DNA of 9,630 bases, from positions 1 through 9,630 of the forward strand of contig CAMDJY010000041.1 of the NCBI GenBank assembly GCA_945901145.1, read 5' to 3'. Positions within the stretch are counted from its first letter, which is position 1. Every line of letters begins with the position of its first letter. Below, piece after piece: positions 1-7,198 of the stretch. Made by a program: the position numbers and the translations under genes. Source of the stretch: Legionella genomosp. 1. GTDB taxonomy: Bacteria > Pseudomonadota > Gammaproteobacteria > Legionellales > Legionellaceae. Under the pieces are notes generated by a model that did not search any database, was not told the origin of the DNA, and was given only the letters and a program-made list of their open reading frames with translations.

Positions 1-65
1 CTGATCTTTTTTTTCTGATTTTTTTGGAGTTTAAAATCTTGGATTTTCATAGGTCCTTGTCTCAT
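1..65 (-). CDS. 5' end of a divergent gene, runs off the left edge; possibly panB
   Basis: On the minus strand an open frame begins with ATG at 65-63 and continues in frame to base 1 without a stop. It reads MRQGPMKIQDFKLQKNQKKK, then I and a last partial codon AG- (Ser or Arg). A second in-frame ATG is at 50-48. Upstream of the first ATG lies GGGAGGA (complement of 73-79), 8 bases from the start, a very good ribosome binding site; the second ATG has only AAGGA, 3 bases away. From memory, the MKIxDFK...KKIS opening resembles the N-terminus of ketopantoate hydroxymethyltransferase (PanB, pantothenate/CoA pathway), whose next residues are usually a VTCYDY-like stretch lying outside this window. 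That a gene starts here is fairly likely. Its identity as PanB is a low-confidence guess from about 20 residues. Confidence 0.5.
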   Translation of the reverse strand, partial: MRQGPMKIQDFKLQKNQKKKI

Positions 66-87
66 GGATCAAGTCCTCCCGCCATTG

Positions 88-116
88 GTTAAATAAAGTT
101 AAATAAAGCTTGTCAT
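88..116 (-). promoter_or_regulatory. Candidate sigma70 promoter for the divergent minus-strand gene
   Basis: Read on the minus strand, ATGACA (complement of 111-116, 5 of 6 to TTGACA) is followed after 17 bases by TTTAAC (complement of 88-93, 4 of 6 to TATAAT). Transcription would begin near 81, just ahead of the GGGAGGA ribosome binding site, giving a short leader. The match is moderate and the region is AT-rich, so chance matches are likely. Confidence 0.3.
89..108. repeat. Tandem 10-base duplication TTAAATAAAG x2
   Basis: Two exact copies of TTAAATAAAG lie head to tail at 89-98 and 99-108, inside the divergent intergenic region. The first copy overlaps the candidate -10 of the minus-strand promoter. 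It could be a slippage duplication or an AT-rich upstream element; no function can be assigned. Confidence 0.6.
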
Positions 117-143
117 TGCTTATTTCTAAGTCAATGCAATGCC

Positions 144-180
144 TATAATAATCTACAAAAATGAAAATGCAAGGTACAAT
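144..180 (+). promoter_or_regulatory. Candidate promoter(s) for the hydrolase-zapE unit
   Basis: Two possible -10 elements precede the hydrolase gene. TCTACA at 152-157 (4 of 6) and TACAAT at 175-180 (5 of 6) have the ideal 17-base spacing. A perfect TATAAT lies at 144-149 but has no recognisable -35 at normal spacing. Either would place the start codon at 209 in a short leader. The two genes that follow are 3 bases apart, so one promoter probably serves both. Confidence 0.4.
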
Positions 181-208
181 AGTTAATATATAAAATTTTA
201 GGCTTTAA

Positions 209-874
209 ATGATGCTCGATTTAAATGTATTAAAAACATCTGGTGATCATACGATGACAATCATGGGGGCGGTTGGCTCCTTAGAAGCAATCTTGACCGT
301 TCCTGAAACAGTAAATGCGCATTATGTTGCAATATTGGGTCACCCGCATTCACTTCAGGGTGGGACGATGCATAATAAAGTCATTACAACGCTTGCAAGA
401 TTATTTAAAGATCTAGGTATTGTGAGTTTGCGTTTTAATTTTCGTGGCGTGGGTGCTTCTGACGGAATTTACGATGCAGGCGTTGGTGAAAGTGAGGATA
501 TGCTTTGTCTGACGGAGCAATGTTTAAAAATTCTACCGAAAGCAGCTGTTTGTTTTGCTGGATTCTCTTTTGGATCTTACGTTGCGTATCGTGCTGCTGC
601 TCAACATGCACATCGATTGTTAATCACTGTAGCACCCCCTGTGCATCATTATGATTACACACAATGGCAGCTTGATTCAAAGAAATGGGTGGTGATTCAA
701 GGCGCTCAGGATGACATCTCGCCTTTATCTTTGGTACAAGATTTTTCTGAAATACATGGATTAGACTTGATTCATTTTGCAGCGGCCGGACATTTTTTTC
801 ATGGGCAGTTGATTGCTTTAAGAAATGAATTAATGGCATATTTCAGTCAAAAAAATATTTTTTTGGAATTGTAA
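209..874 (+). CDS. Alpha/beta hydrolase, small COG2945-type
   Basis: A 221-residue serine hydrolase-fold protein, probably cytoplasmic (no signal peptide). The oxyanion-side segment GHPHSLQGGTMHNKV lies at 44-58 and FNFRGVGASDG at 76-86. The nucleophile elbow is GFSFGS with Ser120; the likely acid is Asp168 in GAQDD, and the likely base is His195 in AAGHFFHGQ. The order and spacing fit the small alpha/beta hydrolases annotated as predicted esterases of COG2945; the natural substrate is not known for that group and cannot be told here. The start is uncertain: ATG 209 has a weak TAGG, while ATG 254 has GGTGA 7 bases ahead and would begin at MTIMGAVGSLEA, close to the conserved GPxGxLE opening of relatives. 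The gene ends 3 bases before zapE, indicating co-transcription. Family call is confident; specific function is not. Confidence 0.85.
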   Translation: MMLDLNVLKTSGDHTMTIMGAVGSLEAILTVPETVNAHYVAILGHPHSLQGGTMHNKVITTLARLFKDLGIVSLRFNFRGVGASDGIYDAGVGESEDMLCLTEQCLKILPKAAVCFAGFSFGSYVAYRAAAQHAHRLLITVAPPVHHYDYTQWQLDSKKWVVIQGAQDDISPLSLVQDFSEIHGLDLIHFAAAGHFFHGQLIALRNELMAYFSQKNIFLEL

Positions 875-877
875 AAT

Positions 878-1942
878 ATGACACTTATGGCGCATTATGA
901 TGCAGCAGTTCAAGCTGGGCATATTTTAAATTCCCCATCGCAACGGGCAGTTGTACAAAGGTTAGAACATGTTGCAAATTGCCTAGCAGTGAAAAGGCCT
1001 CGATGTTTGTCATGGTTGTTTGCAAGACCTCGAGGACTTTTTGTGTTTGGTCCTGTGGGTGTCGGTAAAACCTATGTCATGGATTTGTTTTATCAGCAGT
1101 TAACTCAAGTACGTAAATTACGCTTTCATTTTCATCATTTTATGCAAGCCGTGGATCATCAACTGCGTCAATTGCAGGGCATGCGCGATCCGATTCGAAA
1201 AATTGCGCGCGATCTTGCACGGTCCACTGAACTTTTATGTCTTGATGAGTTTTTAGTAAATGATGTTGCTGATGCGATGATTTTGGGAGAGCTTTTACAG
1301 CAATTATTAAAACAAGGTGTAGTTTTGGTTGCTACTGCTAATACTCAACCTGACGATTTGTATCTTGATGGGATACATCGTGAGCGATTTTTGCCTGCCA
1401 TTGCACTGATTAAAAAAAATTGTGAGGTGATGATGTTGGATGATCATAAAGATCATCGTTTAGGTCGCAAGTTACAACAAAATATGTATCTCACGCCATT
1501 AAATCAAGCAACGGAAGAGATCCTGACACATGAATTTAATTGTTATGCACAACAAGCGTTGTCTGATACTGTTTTGACCATTCAAAATCGTAATATTGCG
1601 TATGTCAAAATGAGTCAGCGTGTTATATGGTTTGATTTTGATGTCATTTGTAATCTGCCGAGAAGCCAGCTTGATTTCTTAGAAATTGCTGATCGATTTG
1701 ATACGATTTTTGTGAGCAATATTCCAGTGATTGCTGCTGATGATACCACGCATGTTATCTTATTCATTCATTTTGTTGATGTGATGTATGACCGTGGCAT
1801 TCGTTTAATTATTTCAGCGGCGGTTGCAGCTGAAGAATTGTATGTACAAGGACCGATGCTTCATTCGTTCCAGCGTACGCTGAGTCGATTACATGAGATG
1901 CAATCTGCCGATTATTTAGCACGACACCCCAGGATTGTTTAA
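878..1942 (+). CDS. zapE: Cell division protein ZapE (AFG1-like P-loop ATPase)
   Basis: A 354-residue AFG1/LACE1-family ATPase, close in length to E. coli ZapE (about 375). Walker A is GPVGVGKT at 58-65, followed by the family-typical YVMDLFY. HFHHFM at 84-89 matches the conserved HFHRFM segment. Walker B is LCLDEF at 120-125, then VNDVADAMIL. The sensor-1 stretch is VATAN at 151-155, then QPDDLY and HRERFLPAIALI at 167-178 carrying a likely arginine finger. In E. coli, ZapE associates with the Z-ring and acts in constriction, mainly under stress or low oxygen; the same role is inferred here. The usual Arg in GVGRGKT is Val, a mild deviation. ATG 878 has only a weak GGA 10 bases upstream, suggesting translational coupling to the preceding hydrolase gene. 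ATG 887 (Met4) is a less likely alternative start. Confidence 0.9.
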   Translation: MTLMAHYDAAVQAGHILNSPSQRAVVQRLEHVANCLAVKRPRCLSWLFARPRGLFVFGPVGVGKTYVMDLFYQQLTQVRKLRFHFHHFMQAVDHQLRQLQGMRDPIRKIARDLARSTELLCLDEFLVNDVADAMILGELLQQLLKQGVVLVATANTQPDDLYLDGIHRERFLPAIALIKKNCEVMMLDDHKDHRLGRKLQQNMYLTPLNQATEEILTHEFNCYAQQALSDTVLTIQNRNIAYVKMSQRVIWFDFDVICNLPRSQLDFLEIADRFDTIFVSNIPVIAADDTTHVILFIHFVDVMYDRGIRLIISAAVAAEELYVQGPMLHSFQRTLSRLHEMQSADYLARHPRIV

Positions 1943-1955
1943 TTTTTGATTAAAT

Positions 1956-1970
1956 TGAGAATGATTATTG
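1956..1970 (+). promoter_or_regulatory. Fur box upstream of feoA
   Basis: TGAGAATGATTATTG matches the 7-1-7 Fur consensus TGATAATnATTATCA at 12 of 14 specified positions. It lies about 45 bases ahead of the feoA start and covers the region where a -35 would sit. Iron-loaded Fur would be expected to block transcription of feoABC when iron is sufficient, as in other enterobacterial and legionellal feo operons. The site is read directly from sequence; its function is inferred. Confidence 0.75.
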
Positions 1971-1980
1971 ATCGTATTTG

Positions 1981-1989
1981 TGTTATAGT
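1981..1989 (+). promoter_or_regulatory. Extended -10 promoter of feoABC
   Basis: TGTTATAGT is a TGn-extended -10 with hexamer TATAGT (5 of 6) at 1984-1989. At 17 bases upstream the -35 position holds only ATGATT (3 of 6), which falls inside the Fur box; an extended -10 tolerates a poor -35. The predicted start is near 1996, giving a leader of about 20 bases before feoA with TAGGTAAG as the likely ribosome binding site. Confidence 0.5.
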
Positions 1990-2014
1990 TAAATTTTGCA
2001 ATGTCTAGGTAAGA

Positions 2015-2245
2015 ATGATTAAAACAAATGACTTACAACCTGGCGATCGTGTGCGACTGATTGATTTTGGTGGGACAGAGTTATTTTATTGTCGTCGTTT
2101 GTTCGAGTTAGGTATGACCTGGGGTGCTGAGGTTTTGATTGTGCGCCGCGCACCTTTAGGGTGTCCTTTGCAAATCGAAGTTCGTGGCACTTCTTTAATG
2201 TTGCGAGTCGATGAAGCTGCTTTGCGTTGTTGGGAGTCTGTATAA
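2015..2245 (+). CDS. feoA: Ferrous iron transport protein FeoA
   Basis: A 76-residue cytoplasmic SH3-like protein, the typical length for FeoA. It shows the family pattern: LQPGDRVRLIDFGG at 7-20, RRLFELGMTWGAEVLIVRRAPLG across 27-49, and QIEVRGTSLMLRVDEA at 53-68. In the usual motif APLGDP the Asp is Cys here (APLGCP). FeoA is thought to bind FeoB and support its assembly or activity; it is required for Fe(II) uptake in several bacteria. It is the first gene of the feoABC operon, preceded by a Fur box. Its stop codon is separated by a single base from the feoB start, so the two are almost surely translationally coupled. Confidence 0.95.
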   Translation: MIKTNDLQPGDRVRLIDFGGTELFYCRRLFELGMTWGAEVLIVRRAPLGCPLQIEVRGTSLMLRVDEAALRCWESV

Positions 2246-2246
2246 C

Positions 2247-4199
2247 ATGCGCATGTTATTGGTTGGTAATCCTAATTGCGGAAAAACCACTTTGTTCAAT
2301 GCCCTCACTGGTGAACAACAGCGCGTTGGCAATTGGCCTGGAGTGACGATTGAAAAAAAGGTGGGGTTTTTCCCAGTAGAATCACAATCGATCGAATTAA
2401 TTGATTTACCAGGTGTTTATTCGTTAGTTTCTGCGTTTGAACATGCCAGTCAAGATGAGCAAATTACTGCCAAAACAGTCGCTTCGACCCAATATGATTG
2501 TATTATTAATGTCATTGATGCTTGTCATCTTGAGCGCCATTTGTATTTAACCAGTCAATTGTTAGAACTCGGCGTGCCGGTTGTCATTGCTTTAAACATG
2601 ATGGACTTGGCAGAACAAGCTGGTATTAAATTAAATATATCTGCTTTATCTGAGCAGTTGGGGTGTTCTGTTATCTCTTTAGCAGCGCATCGTGGACAAG
2701 GCTTATCCGAATTAAAAATGTCTTTCATGCGGCCTCTCATGCCACCAAGACCATTATCTCTAAATGTTTGTTCGGCTTTGCAAGATTCGTTAGAATTGTT
2801 GATAGCTGATGCGCGTTATACCGCTATTCATGCTTTAGTGAAGCAGGTGCAAGCGAAAGCTTCTGATGCGCGGGAAAGCTTGACTGCTAAAATTGATCGT
2901 GTTGTATTACACCGAATATGGGCTTTCCCCATTTTCTTTGCCATGATGTATGCGTTGTTTTTCTTTGCTATTCAAGTCGGTGGGTTTTTTCAAGATTTTT
3001 TTGACGTATTCACCGACGCGCTTTTTGTTCAATACTCATCCTCTTTGATGCAAAAGTTTCATATGTCGACTTGGTTCATTGCCCTCGTCAGTCATGGTAT
3101 TGGGCGTGGTTTGAATACAACATGTACGTTTATACCCGTGATGGCATGTATGTATTTTTTCTTATCACTCTTAGAGACGTCAGGTTATATGGCTCGCGCT
3201 GCGTTTGTTGTTGATCGATTTATGCGTTTTTTAGGGTTGCCGGGCCAGGCTTTTGTTCCAATGATTATTGGATTTGGATGTAATGTCCCAGCGGTCATGG
3301 CAGCAAGGACTTTAGACTCTGAGCGCGATCGCCTGTTGACTATCTTAATGACGCCGTTTATGTCTTGTAGTGCGCGATTAGCCATTTATACAGTCTTTGT
3401 TGCGGCTTTTTTTCCAACAGGGGGACAAAATATTGTATTTTTACTGTACTTGATCGGTATTTTCATGGCGGTGCTTACTGGGTTTGTCCTCAAGCATACG
3501 CTACTCAATGGGCCTCATGCTCCACTTATTCTTGAATTACCGGTTTATCATCGCCCTACGTTGCGGCGCTTATTCCAAGAGACCTGGTTGCGTCTGCGTT
3601 TATTTGTGGTTCGGGCGGCAAAATTAATTGTTCCAGTGTGTGTCATTCTTGGCATGTTAAATGCTTATTCTTTTGATGGCCTTTTAGTTCAAGACGGACA
3701 AATTTCTATTCTGGAATGGGTAGGCCAACATCTGACAGTTATTTTTTCTCCTATGGGTATTTCACAAGACAATTGGCCCGCGACAGTTGGTCTATTAACG
3801 GGAACGCTGGCAAAAGAAGTGGTTGTTGGTACGTTGAATGGTCTTTATGCACACATCGGGGATACACATGCCTATGGGGTGATGGCTCAGCAATTTGATG
3901 GGAAGATTGGTGCCTTCGCTTATTTGCTGTTTATTTTACTTTATATTCCTTGCGTGTCGACCATTGCCGCCATTCGTCAGGAGGCAACACGTCAATTGAT
4001 GTGGTTTTCAATCATTTGGTCGATGAGTGTGGCTTATTTGACTGCAACTTTATTTTACCAACTGGCTACGTTTCATCGTCATCCTCTACAAACGGTCCTG
4101 TGGGTGACGGGTATTTTGGGTTTAATTTTTTTAGGTTCTCGATTCATTTATCGTCATCGGATGGCTCAAGGAGCAAGTCATGTTGTTGCAACTGCGTGA
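2247..4199 (+). CDS. feoB: Ferrous iron transporter FeoB, compact form
   Basis: A 650-residue inner-membrane Fe(II) permease with an N-terminal G domain. The G motifs are visible: G1 GNPNCGKT at 7-14, G2 Thr34 in PGVT, G3 DLPG at 53-56, G4 NMMD at 117-120 and G5 SLA at 144-146. A short helical spacer (about 150-215) leads to a polytopic membrane part with the conserved Gate/core motifs GCNVP (344-348), PFMSCSAR (370-377), GTLAKEVVVGTLN (519-531) and YIPCVS (566-571). Cys345, Cys374 and Cys569 match the conserved membrane cysteines of the family. ATG 2247 is chosen because it begins six residues before the P-loop and has GGGAG 10 bases ahead. An in-frame ATG at 2211 inside feoA would add 12 residues unlike the family. 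The protein is about 120 residues shorter than E. coli FeoB (773): the spacer domain, the loop after GTLNGLY and the Cys-rich tail are reduced. Confidence 0.95.
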   Translation: MRMLLVGNPNCGKTTLFNALTGEQQRVGNWPGVTIEKKVGFFPVESQSIELIDLPGVYSLVSAFEHASQDEQITAKTVASTQYDCIINVIDACHLERHLYLTSQLLELGVPVVIALNMMDLAEQAGIKLNISALSEQLGCSVISLAAHRGQGLSELKMSFMRPLMPPRPLSLNVCSALQDSLELLIADARYTAIHALVKQVQAKASDARESLTAKIDRVVLHRIWAFPIFFAMMYALFFFAIQVGGFFQDFFDVFTDALFVQYSSSLMQKFHMSTWFIALVSHGIGRGLNTTCTFIPVMACMYFFLSLLETSGYMARAAFVVDRFMRFLGLPGQAFVPMIIGFGCNVPAVMAARTLDSERDRLLTILMTPFMSCSARLAIYTVFVAAFFPTGGQNIVFLLYLIGIFMAVLTGFVLKHTLLNGPHAPLILELPVYHRPTLRRLFQETWLRLRLFVVRAAKLIVPVCVILGMLNAYSFDGLLVQDGQISILEWVGQHLTVIFSPMGISQDNWPATVGLLTGTLAKEVVVGTLNGLYAHIGDTHAYGVMAQQFDGKIGAFAYLLFILLYIPCVSTIAAIRQEATRQLMWFSIIWSMSVAYLTATLFYQLATFHRHPLQTVLWVTGILGLIFLGSRFIYRHRMAQGASHVVATA

Positions 4200-4398
4200 C
4201 TTTATTGCGCGTGAAAAATTCGTCAGTACGCAGCAGTTAACGCGTGCGTTTCAAATCGATCTTTCAGCACTGCAGCCGATGTTGGAGTGTTGGGTGAGCC
4301 AAGGGGTGATTGTACGCCAAGAGACGCAGGGATGTGCAAAGTCGTGTGGAGGCTGTGGCAGGGATGTTGTTTATTATCAATATCTTTTTAAAAGTTAA
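4180..4398 (+). CDS. feoC: FeoC-like winged-helix protein
   Basis: A 72-residue protein overlapping the end of feoB by 20 bases, with AAGGAG at 4168-4173, 6 bases before its ATG. Residues 1-45 have the FeoC winged-helix pattern (LRDFIAREKFVSTQQLTRAF, then a second helix and QGVIVRQE). A cysteine cluster Cys52-x3-Cys56-x2-Cys59 follows in GCAKSCGGCG, and the chain ends VVYYQYLF. In Klebsiella FeoC the cluster has four cysteines and binds an Fe-S cluster; FeoC also protects FeoB from FtsH. Here the fourth cysteine is missing and the first spacing is one shorter, so cluster binding is uncertain. The position as last gene of the feo operon strongly supports the call. Confidence 0.88.
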   Translation: MLLQLRDFIAREKFVSTQQLTRAFQIDLSALQPMLECWVSQGVIVRQETQGCAKSCGGCGRDVVYYQYLFKS

Positions 4399-4432
4399 CC
4401 CGTTCTTTTTAGTTGCTTTTTATTTTTTTTTT
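4390..4432 (+). terminator. Weak terminator-like hairpin and T-run after feoC
   Basis: AAAAG (4390-4394, inside the last feoC codons) can pair with CTTTT (4405-4409). A run of 10 T lies at 4423-4432. The stem is only 5 AT-rich pairs and the T-run is 13 bases beyond it, so this is a poor match to an intrinsic terminator. Some read-through into pgi is plausible. The 91-base gap between feoC and pgi otherwise shows no gene. Confidence 0.25.
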
Positions 4433-4489
4433 AAGTAGATTTGGGAGGTGTTGTTTTTATTAGTAGCATACAGCTCTATAGGTGAGAAC

Positions 4490-5953
4490 ATGGATAGTTT
4501 TATAAAAAACCAGTGGAATATTCTGGAGCAACAAGCGTTTATACATAAAAAAAAAGTATTAATATCTTCTCATCCTAGCCAATCAAGAGTCAAAGCCTGC
4601 GGTATTGATCTTAATTATGCTTATCAGTATCTCGATGAGGCAATTCTTCAATCACTTTTTAAGCTTGCTCACTGTTGTGATTTATCTCATAAAATTCATG
4701 GATTAATGACTGGTGCGTGTGTAAATCTCAGTGAAGGACGACCTGCACTGCATACCGCGCTTAGATTGAAAAGTCGGAAAAACGTTGAGATTGATAATCA
4801 AAAGATCTTAGATGAAATTTTTAATACCCGAGCACAGATGCTTGAAATATCTGAACGAATCAGAACGCATCAGTGGTTAGGGTTTTCCGGAAAACCGATA
4901 AAAAATATCGTTAATATTGGTATTGGTGGCTCAGATCTGGGTCCTCGTTTTTGCCTTGACGTATTTTCTGATCTTATCTGTGAAGACTTAAATTTTTATT
5001 TTATATCCGATGCTGATCCAGACGCATTTAAAAAATGTGTCTCTAAACTGACTCCTGAAACGACTTTATTTATTGTTGCTTCTAAATCATTTACTACGCA
5101 AGAAACTTTATTTAATGCAAGAAAAGCTAAAGCTTGGATTGGCGATGAAAATAGATTTTCTAAGCATTTTATTGCTGTGACAGCTAATCTTGAACAGGCA
5201 CGTTGTTTTGGTATCGAGACGATACTTCCAATTTGGGATTGGGTTGGTGGGCGATATTCTTTTTGTTCTGCCATTAATTTAATCACGGCGATTGCGATTG
5301 GCTATGAGAATTTTAGTCAAATTTTAGCAGGTGCGCATGACATGGATGTGCATTTTAAAGATACTGAGTTTTCAAAAAATCTGCCCGTTCTTTTGGCTTT
5401 ATTTGGAATATGGAATAATAATTTTTTAAATATTCATAACTTAATTACTTTAACGTATTCCCAACGCCTGAATGAGTTTGTCCCCTACATTCAACAATTA
5501 GACATGGAAAGTAACGGGAAATCTATCAATAATAAAAATCAAACAGTGACTTATGCAACGGGCCCTTTGTTATGGGGTGGTCCTGGTAACCAAGCGCAAC
5601 ATAGTTATTATCAATTACTTTGCCAAGGCACGCATCAAACAGCTTTAGATCTAGTGACCGTAAATTTGTTTGATGGTGAGATGATTAATGATATGTGCAT
5701 GGATAAAATCCGAGTGCTTACTCAAGGTGTTGCTAATCCTTTACATGCTCATGGCTATATTAAGGGACAAGTTCCTTTAAATCATATTCGTCTTGCTGAT
5801 CATAGTCCTTATACCATCGGGGCCTTGGTCGCCCTTTATGAGCATAAAATATACGCACAAAGTGTTATTTGGGATATTAATGCATTTGATCAGCCCGGTG
5901 TAGAGAGTGCGAAACAGGGTAGAACAATATCATCTGTTGTTGAATATGGATAA
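4490..5953 (+). CDS. pgi: Glucose-6-phosphate isomerase
   Basis: A 487-residue cytoplasmic isomerase interconverting glucose-6-P and fructose-6-P. Family motifs appear in order: NIGIGGSDLGP at 142-152, ASKSFTTQET at 197-206 (phosphate loop), WDWVGGRYSF at 249-258 with Arg255, MESNGKS at 339-345 with catalytic Glu340, QHSYYQL at 370-376 with His371, and FDQPGVESAKQ at 466-476 with Lys475. E. coli Pgi is 549 residues; the shorter length fits other proteobacterial forms. The segment before the catalytic His reads GGPGNQAQH instead of the usual GxxGTNxQH. ATG 4490 has AGGTGAG a few bases ahead; a GTG at 4448 would add 14 hydrophobic residues not expected in this family. Sampled 60-base lines inside the gene have 17-32% G+C, against 43-57% in the aminotransferase gene just after it, so it stands out as AT-rich. 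Confidence 0.95.
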   Translation: MDSFIKNQWNILEQQAFIHKKKVLISSHPSQSRVKACGIDLNYAYQYLDEAILQSLFKLAHCCDLSHKIHGLMTGACVNLSEGRPALHTALRLKSRKNVEIDNQKILDEIFNTRAQMLEISERIRTHQWLGFSGKPIKNIVNIGIGGSDLGPRFCLDVFSDLICEDLNFYFISDADPDAFKKCVSKLTPETTLFIVASKSFTTQETLFNARKAKAWIGDENRFSKHFIAVTANLEQARCFGIETILPIWDWVGGRYSFCSAINLITAIAIGYENFSQILAGAHDMDVHFKDTEFSKNLPVLLALFGIWNNNFLNIHNLITLTYSQRLNEFVPYIQQLDMESNGKSINNKNQTVTYATGPLLWGGPGNQAQHSYYQLLCQGTHQTALDLVTVNLFDGEMINDMCMDKIRVLTQGVANPLHAHGYIKGQVPLNHIRLADHSPYTIGALVALYEHKIYAQSVIWDINAFDQPGVESAKQGRTISSVVEYG

Positions 5954-5982
5954 TGAAATCAGAATTTTAAATAGGAGGATGT

Positions 5983-7185
5983 GTGCTCGATACTGCGTTT
6001 TCACCTTGGCCAAGTTATACAGCTGTTGAAGCTGAAGCGATACAGCGTGTTCTTCTATCCAATCGCGTCAATTATTGGACTGGGAAAGAATGTCGTTTAT
6101 TTGAAACCGAATTTGCAGCTTTTGTGGGTGTGCCTTATGCCGTTGCATTAGCTAATGGGACTGTTGCGCTTGATGTTGCTTTAAAAGTATTAGGCATTCA
6201 AGCAGGTGATGAGGTCGTGGTGACGCCGCGTTCTTTTATGGCATCGGCATCTGCAATTGTGACAGCGGGTGCCCGACCAGTGTTTGCTGAAGTGGATGCA
6301 GACAGTCAAAATATTACAGCACAAACGATTCGTGCTGTGTTAACGCCACGAACAAAAGCGATTATTTGTGTGCATTTAGCTGGTTGGCCATGTGATATGG
6401 ACCCAATTATGGCGCTTGCTGAAGAGAAAGGTTTATATGTCATTGAGGACTGTGCTCAAGCACATGGAGCTCGATACAAAGGACGATCAGTTGGTTCTAT
6501 CGGTCATATTGGTGCGTGGTCATTTTGCCAGGATAAAATTATGACGACAGGTGGTGAAGGCGGCATGGTGACTACCTCTGACCCTAAGTTATATGCCGAG
6601 ATGTGGTCTTATAAAGATCATGGGAAATCACAACAAGCGCTTGAATCTGCACGAAAATCATCGCAAACTTTTAATTGGGTGCACGAACAATTTGGTACAA
6701 ATTGGCGTATGCTGGAATTTCAAGCGGCTATCGGCCGAATCCAATTAGAGGTCCTGCCCGCTTGGCAAGAGACTCGTTTGAATTATGCAAGAAAAATATG
6801 GGCGTGTGCGAATAGTTTGCCAGGTTTGCGGGTACCATTGGTCCCCAAGGAAATTTTACACGCAGCTTATAAGTGTTACGTATTTTTAAAACCGGAAGCG
6901 TTAGCGCCTGATTGGAGTCGAGATCGTATTCTCATGAGTATTCGTGAGCAAGGTGTGCCTTGTTATGTTGGCACTTGTCCTGAAATTTACTTAGAAAAGG
7001 CTTTTGATAACACCGGTTGGCGCCCTGAAAAACGTTTTCCTGTTGCACAAAAATTGGGTGAAACTAGTTTAATGTTTCTTGTACATCCGACATTAACCTC
7101 GCAAGAAATACAAAAAACTTGTGATGTGTTACAAAATGTCATGTTACTGGCGACGGAATTTAGTATGATAGAATCAATTATCTAA
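5983..7185 (+). CDS. DegT/DnrJ/EryC1/StrS-family PLP aminotransferase
   Basis: A 400-residue fold-type I PLP enzyme of the sugar aminotransferase family (PF01041). Visible elements are NYWTG at 30-34 near the N-terminus, ANGT at 57-60 (PLP phosphate region), [10 protein letters not shown] at 131-140, and [10 protein letters not shown] at 154-163 with Asp156 for the pyridine nitrogen. [18 protein letters not shown] follows, with Lys185 as the Schiff-base lysine, and then the [18 protein letters not shown] dimer/active-site segment. Family members transfer an amino group, usually from glutamate, to a keto sugar nucleotide for LPS, capsule or glycan synthesis; the exact sugar cannot be told. GTG 5983 is the start, with AGGAGG at 5973-5978; the ATG at 5979 is out of frame and no other in-frame start lies nearby. 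The gene follows pgi after 29 bases and precedes dapA by 13, so it may share a transcript with both. Confidence 0.9.
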   Translation: MLDTAFSPWPSYTAVEAEAIQRVLLSNRVNYWTGKECRLFETEFAAFVGVPYAVALANGTVALDVALKVLGIQAGDEVVVTPRSFMASASAIVTAGARPVFAEVDADSQNITAQTIRAVLTPRTKAIICVHLAGWPCDMDPIMALAEEKGLYVIEDCAQAHGARYKGRSVGSIGHIGAWSFCQDKIMTTGGEGGMVTTSDPKLYAEMWSYKDHGKSQQALESARKSSQTFNWVHEQFGTNWRMLEFQAAIGRIQLEVLPAWQETRLNYARKIWACANSLPGLRVPLVPKEILHAAYKCYVFLKPEALAPDWSRDRILMSIREQGVPCYVGTCPEIYLEKAFDNTGWRPEKRFPVAQKLGETSLMFLVHPTLTSQEIQKTCDVLQNVMLLATEFSMIESII

Positions 7186-7198
7186 CGAGGCAGGTATT

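Noticed and set aside
101..125. Possible hairpin AAATAAAGC...GCTTATTT in the divergent intergenic region
   Set aside because: It needs a bulge, is nearly all A-T pairs and has no following T-run; not a credible terminator or operator.
1439..1457. Perfect inverted repeat GATGATC-ATAAA-GATCATC inside zapE
   Set aside because: It lies mid-gene and is explained by the codons for Asp-Asp-His-Lys-Asp-His; there is no T-run or regulatory context.
1943..1955. Terminator between zapE and feoA
   Set aside because: The few bases after the zapE stop show no GC-rich stem; the Fur box follows at once.
2211..2246. Upstream ATG extending FeoB by 12 residues into feoA
   Set aside because: It lies inside feoA and the extra residues do not fit the family N-terminus; ATG 2247 has its own GGGAG and starts just before the P-loop.
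3950..4240. A 96-codon + strand open frame overlapping the end of feoB
   Set aside because: Low-complexity Ser/Asn/Gly-rich translation in another frame of a well-supported gene; no family pattern and no need for it.
4996..5286. A 96-codon minus-strand open frame inside pgi
   Set aside because: It is antisense to conserved Pgi motifs, with no recognisable protein pattern and no ribosome binding site that I can see.
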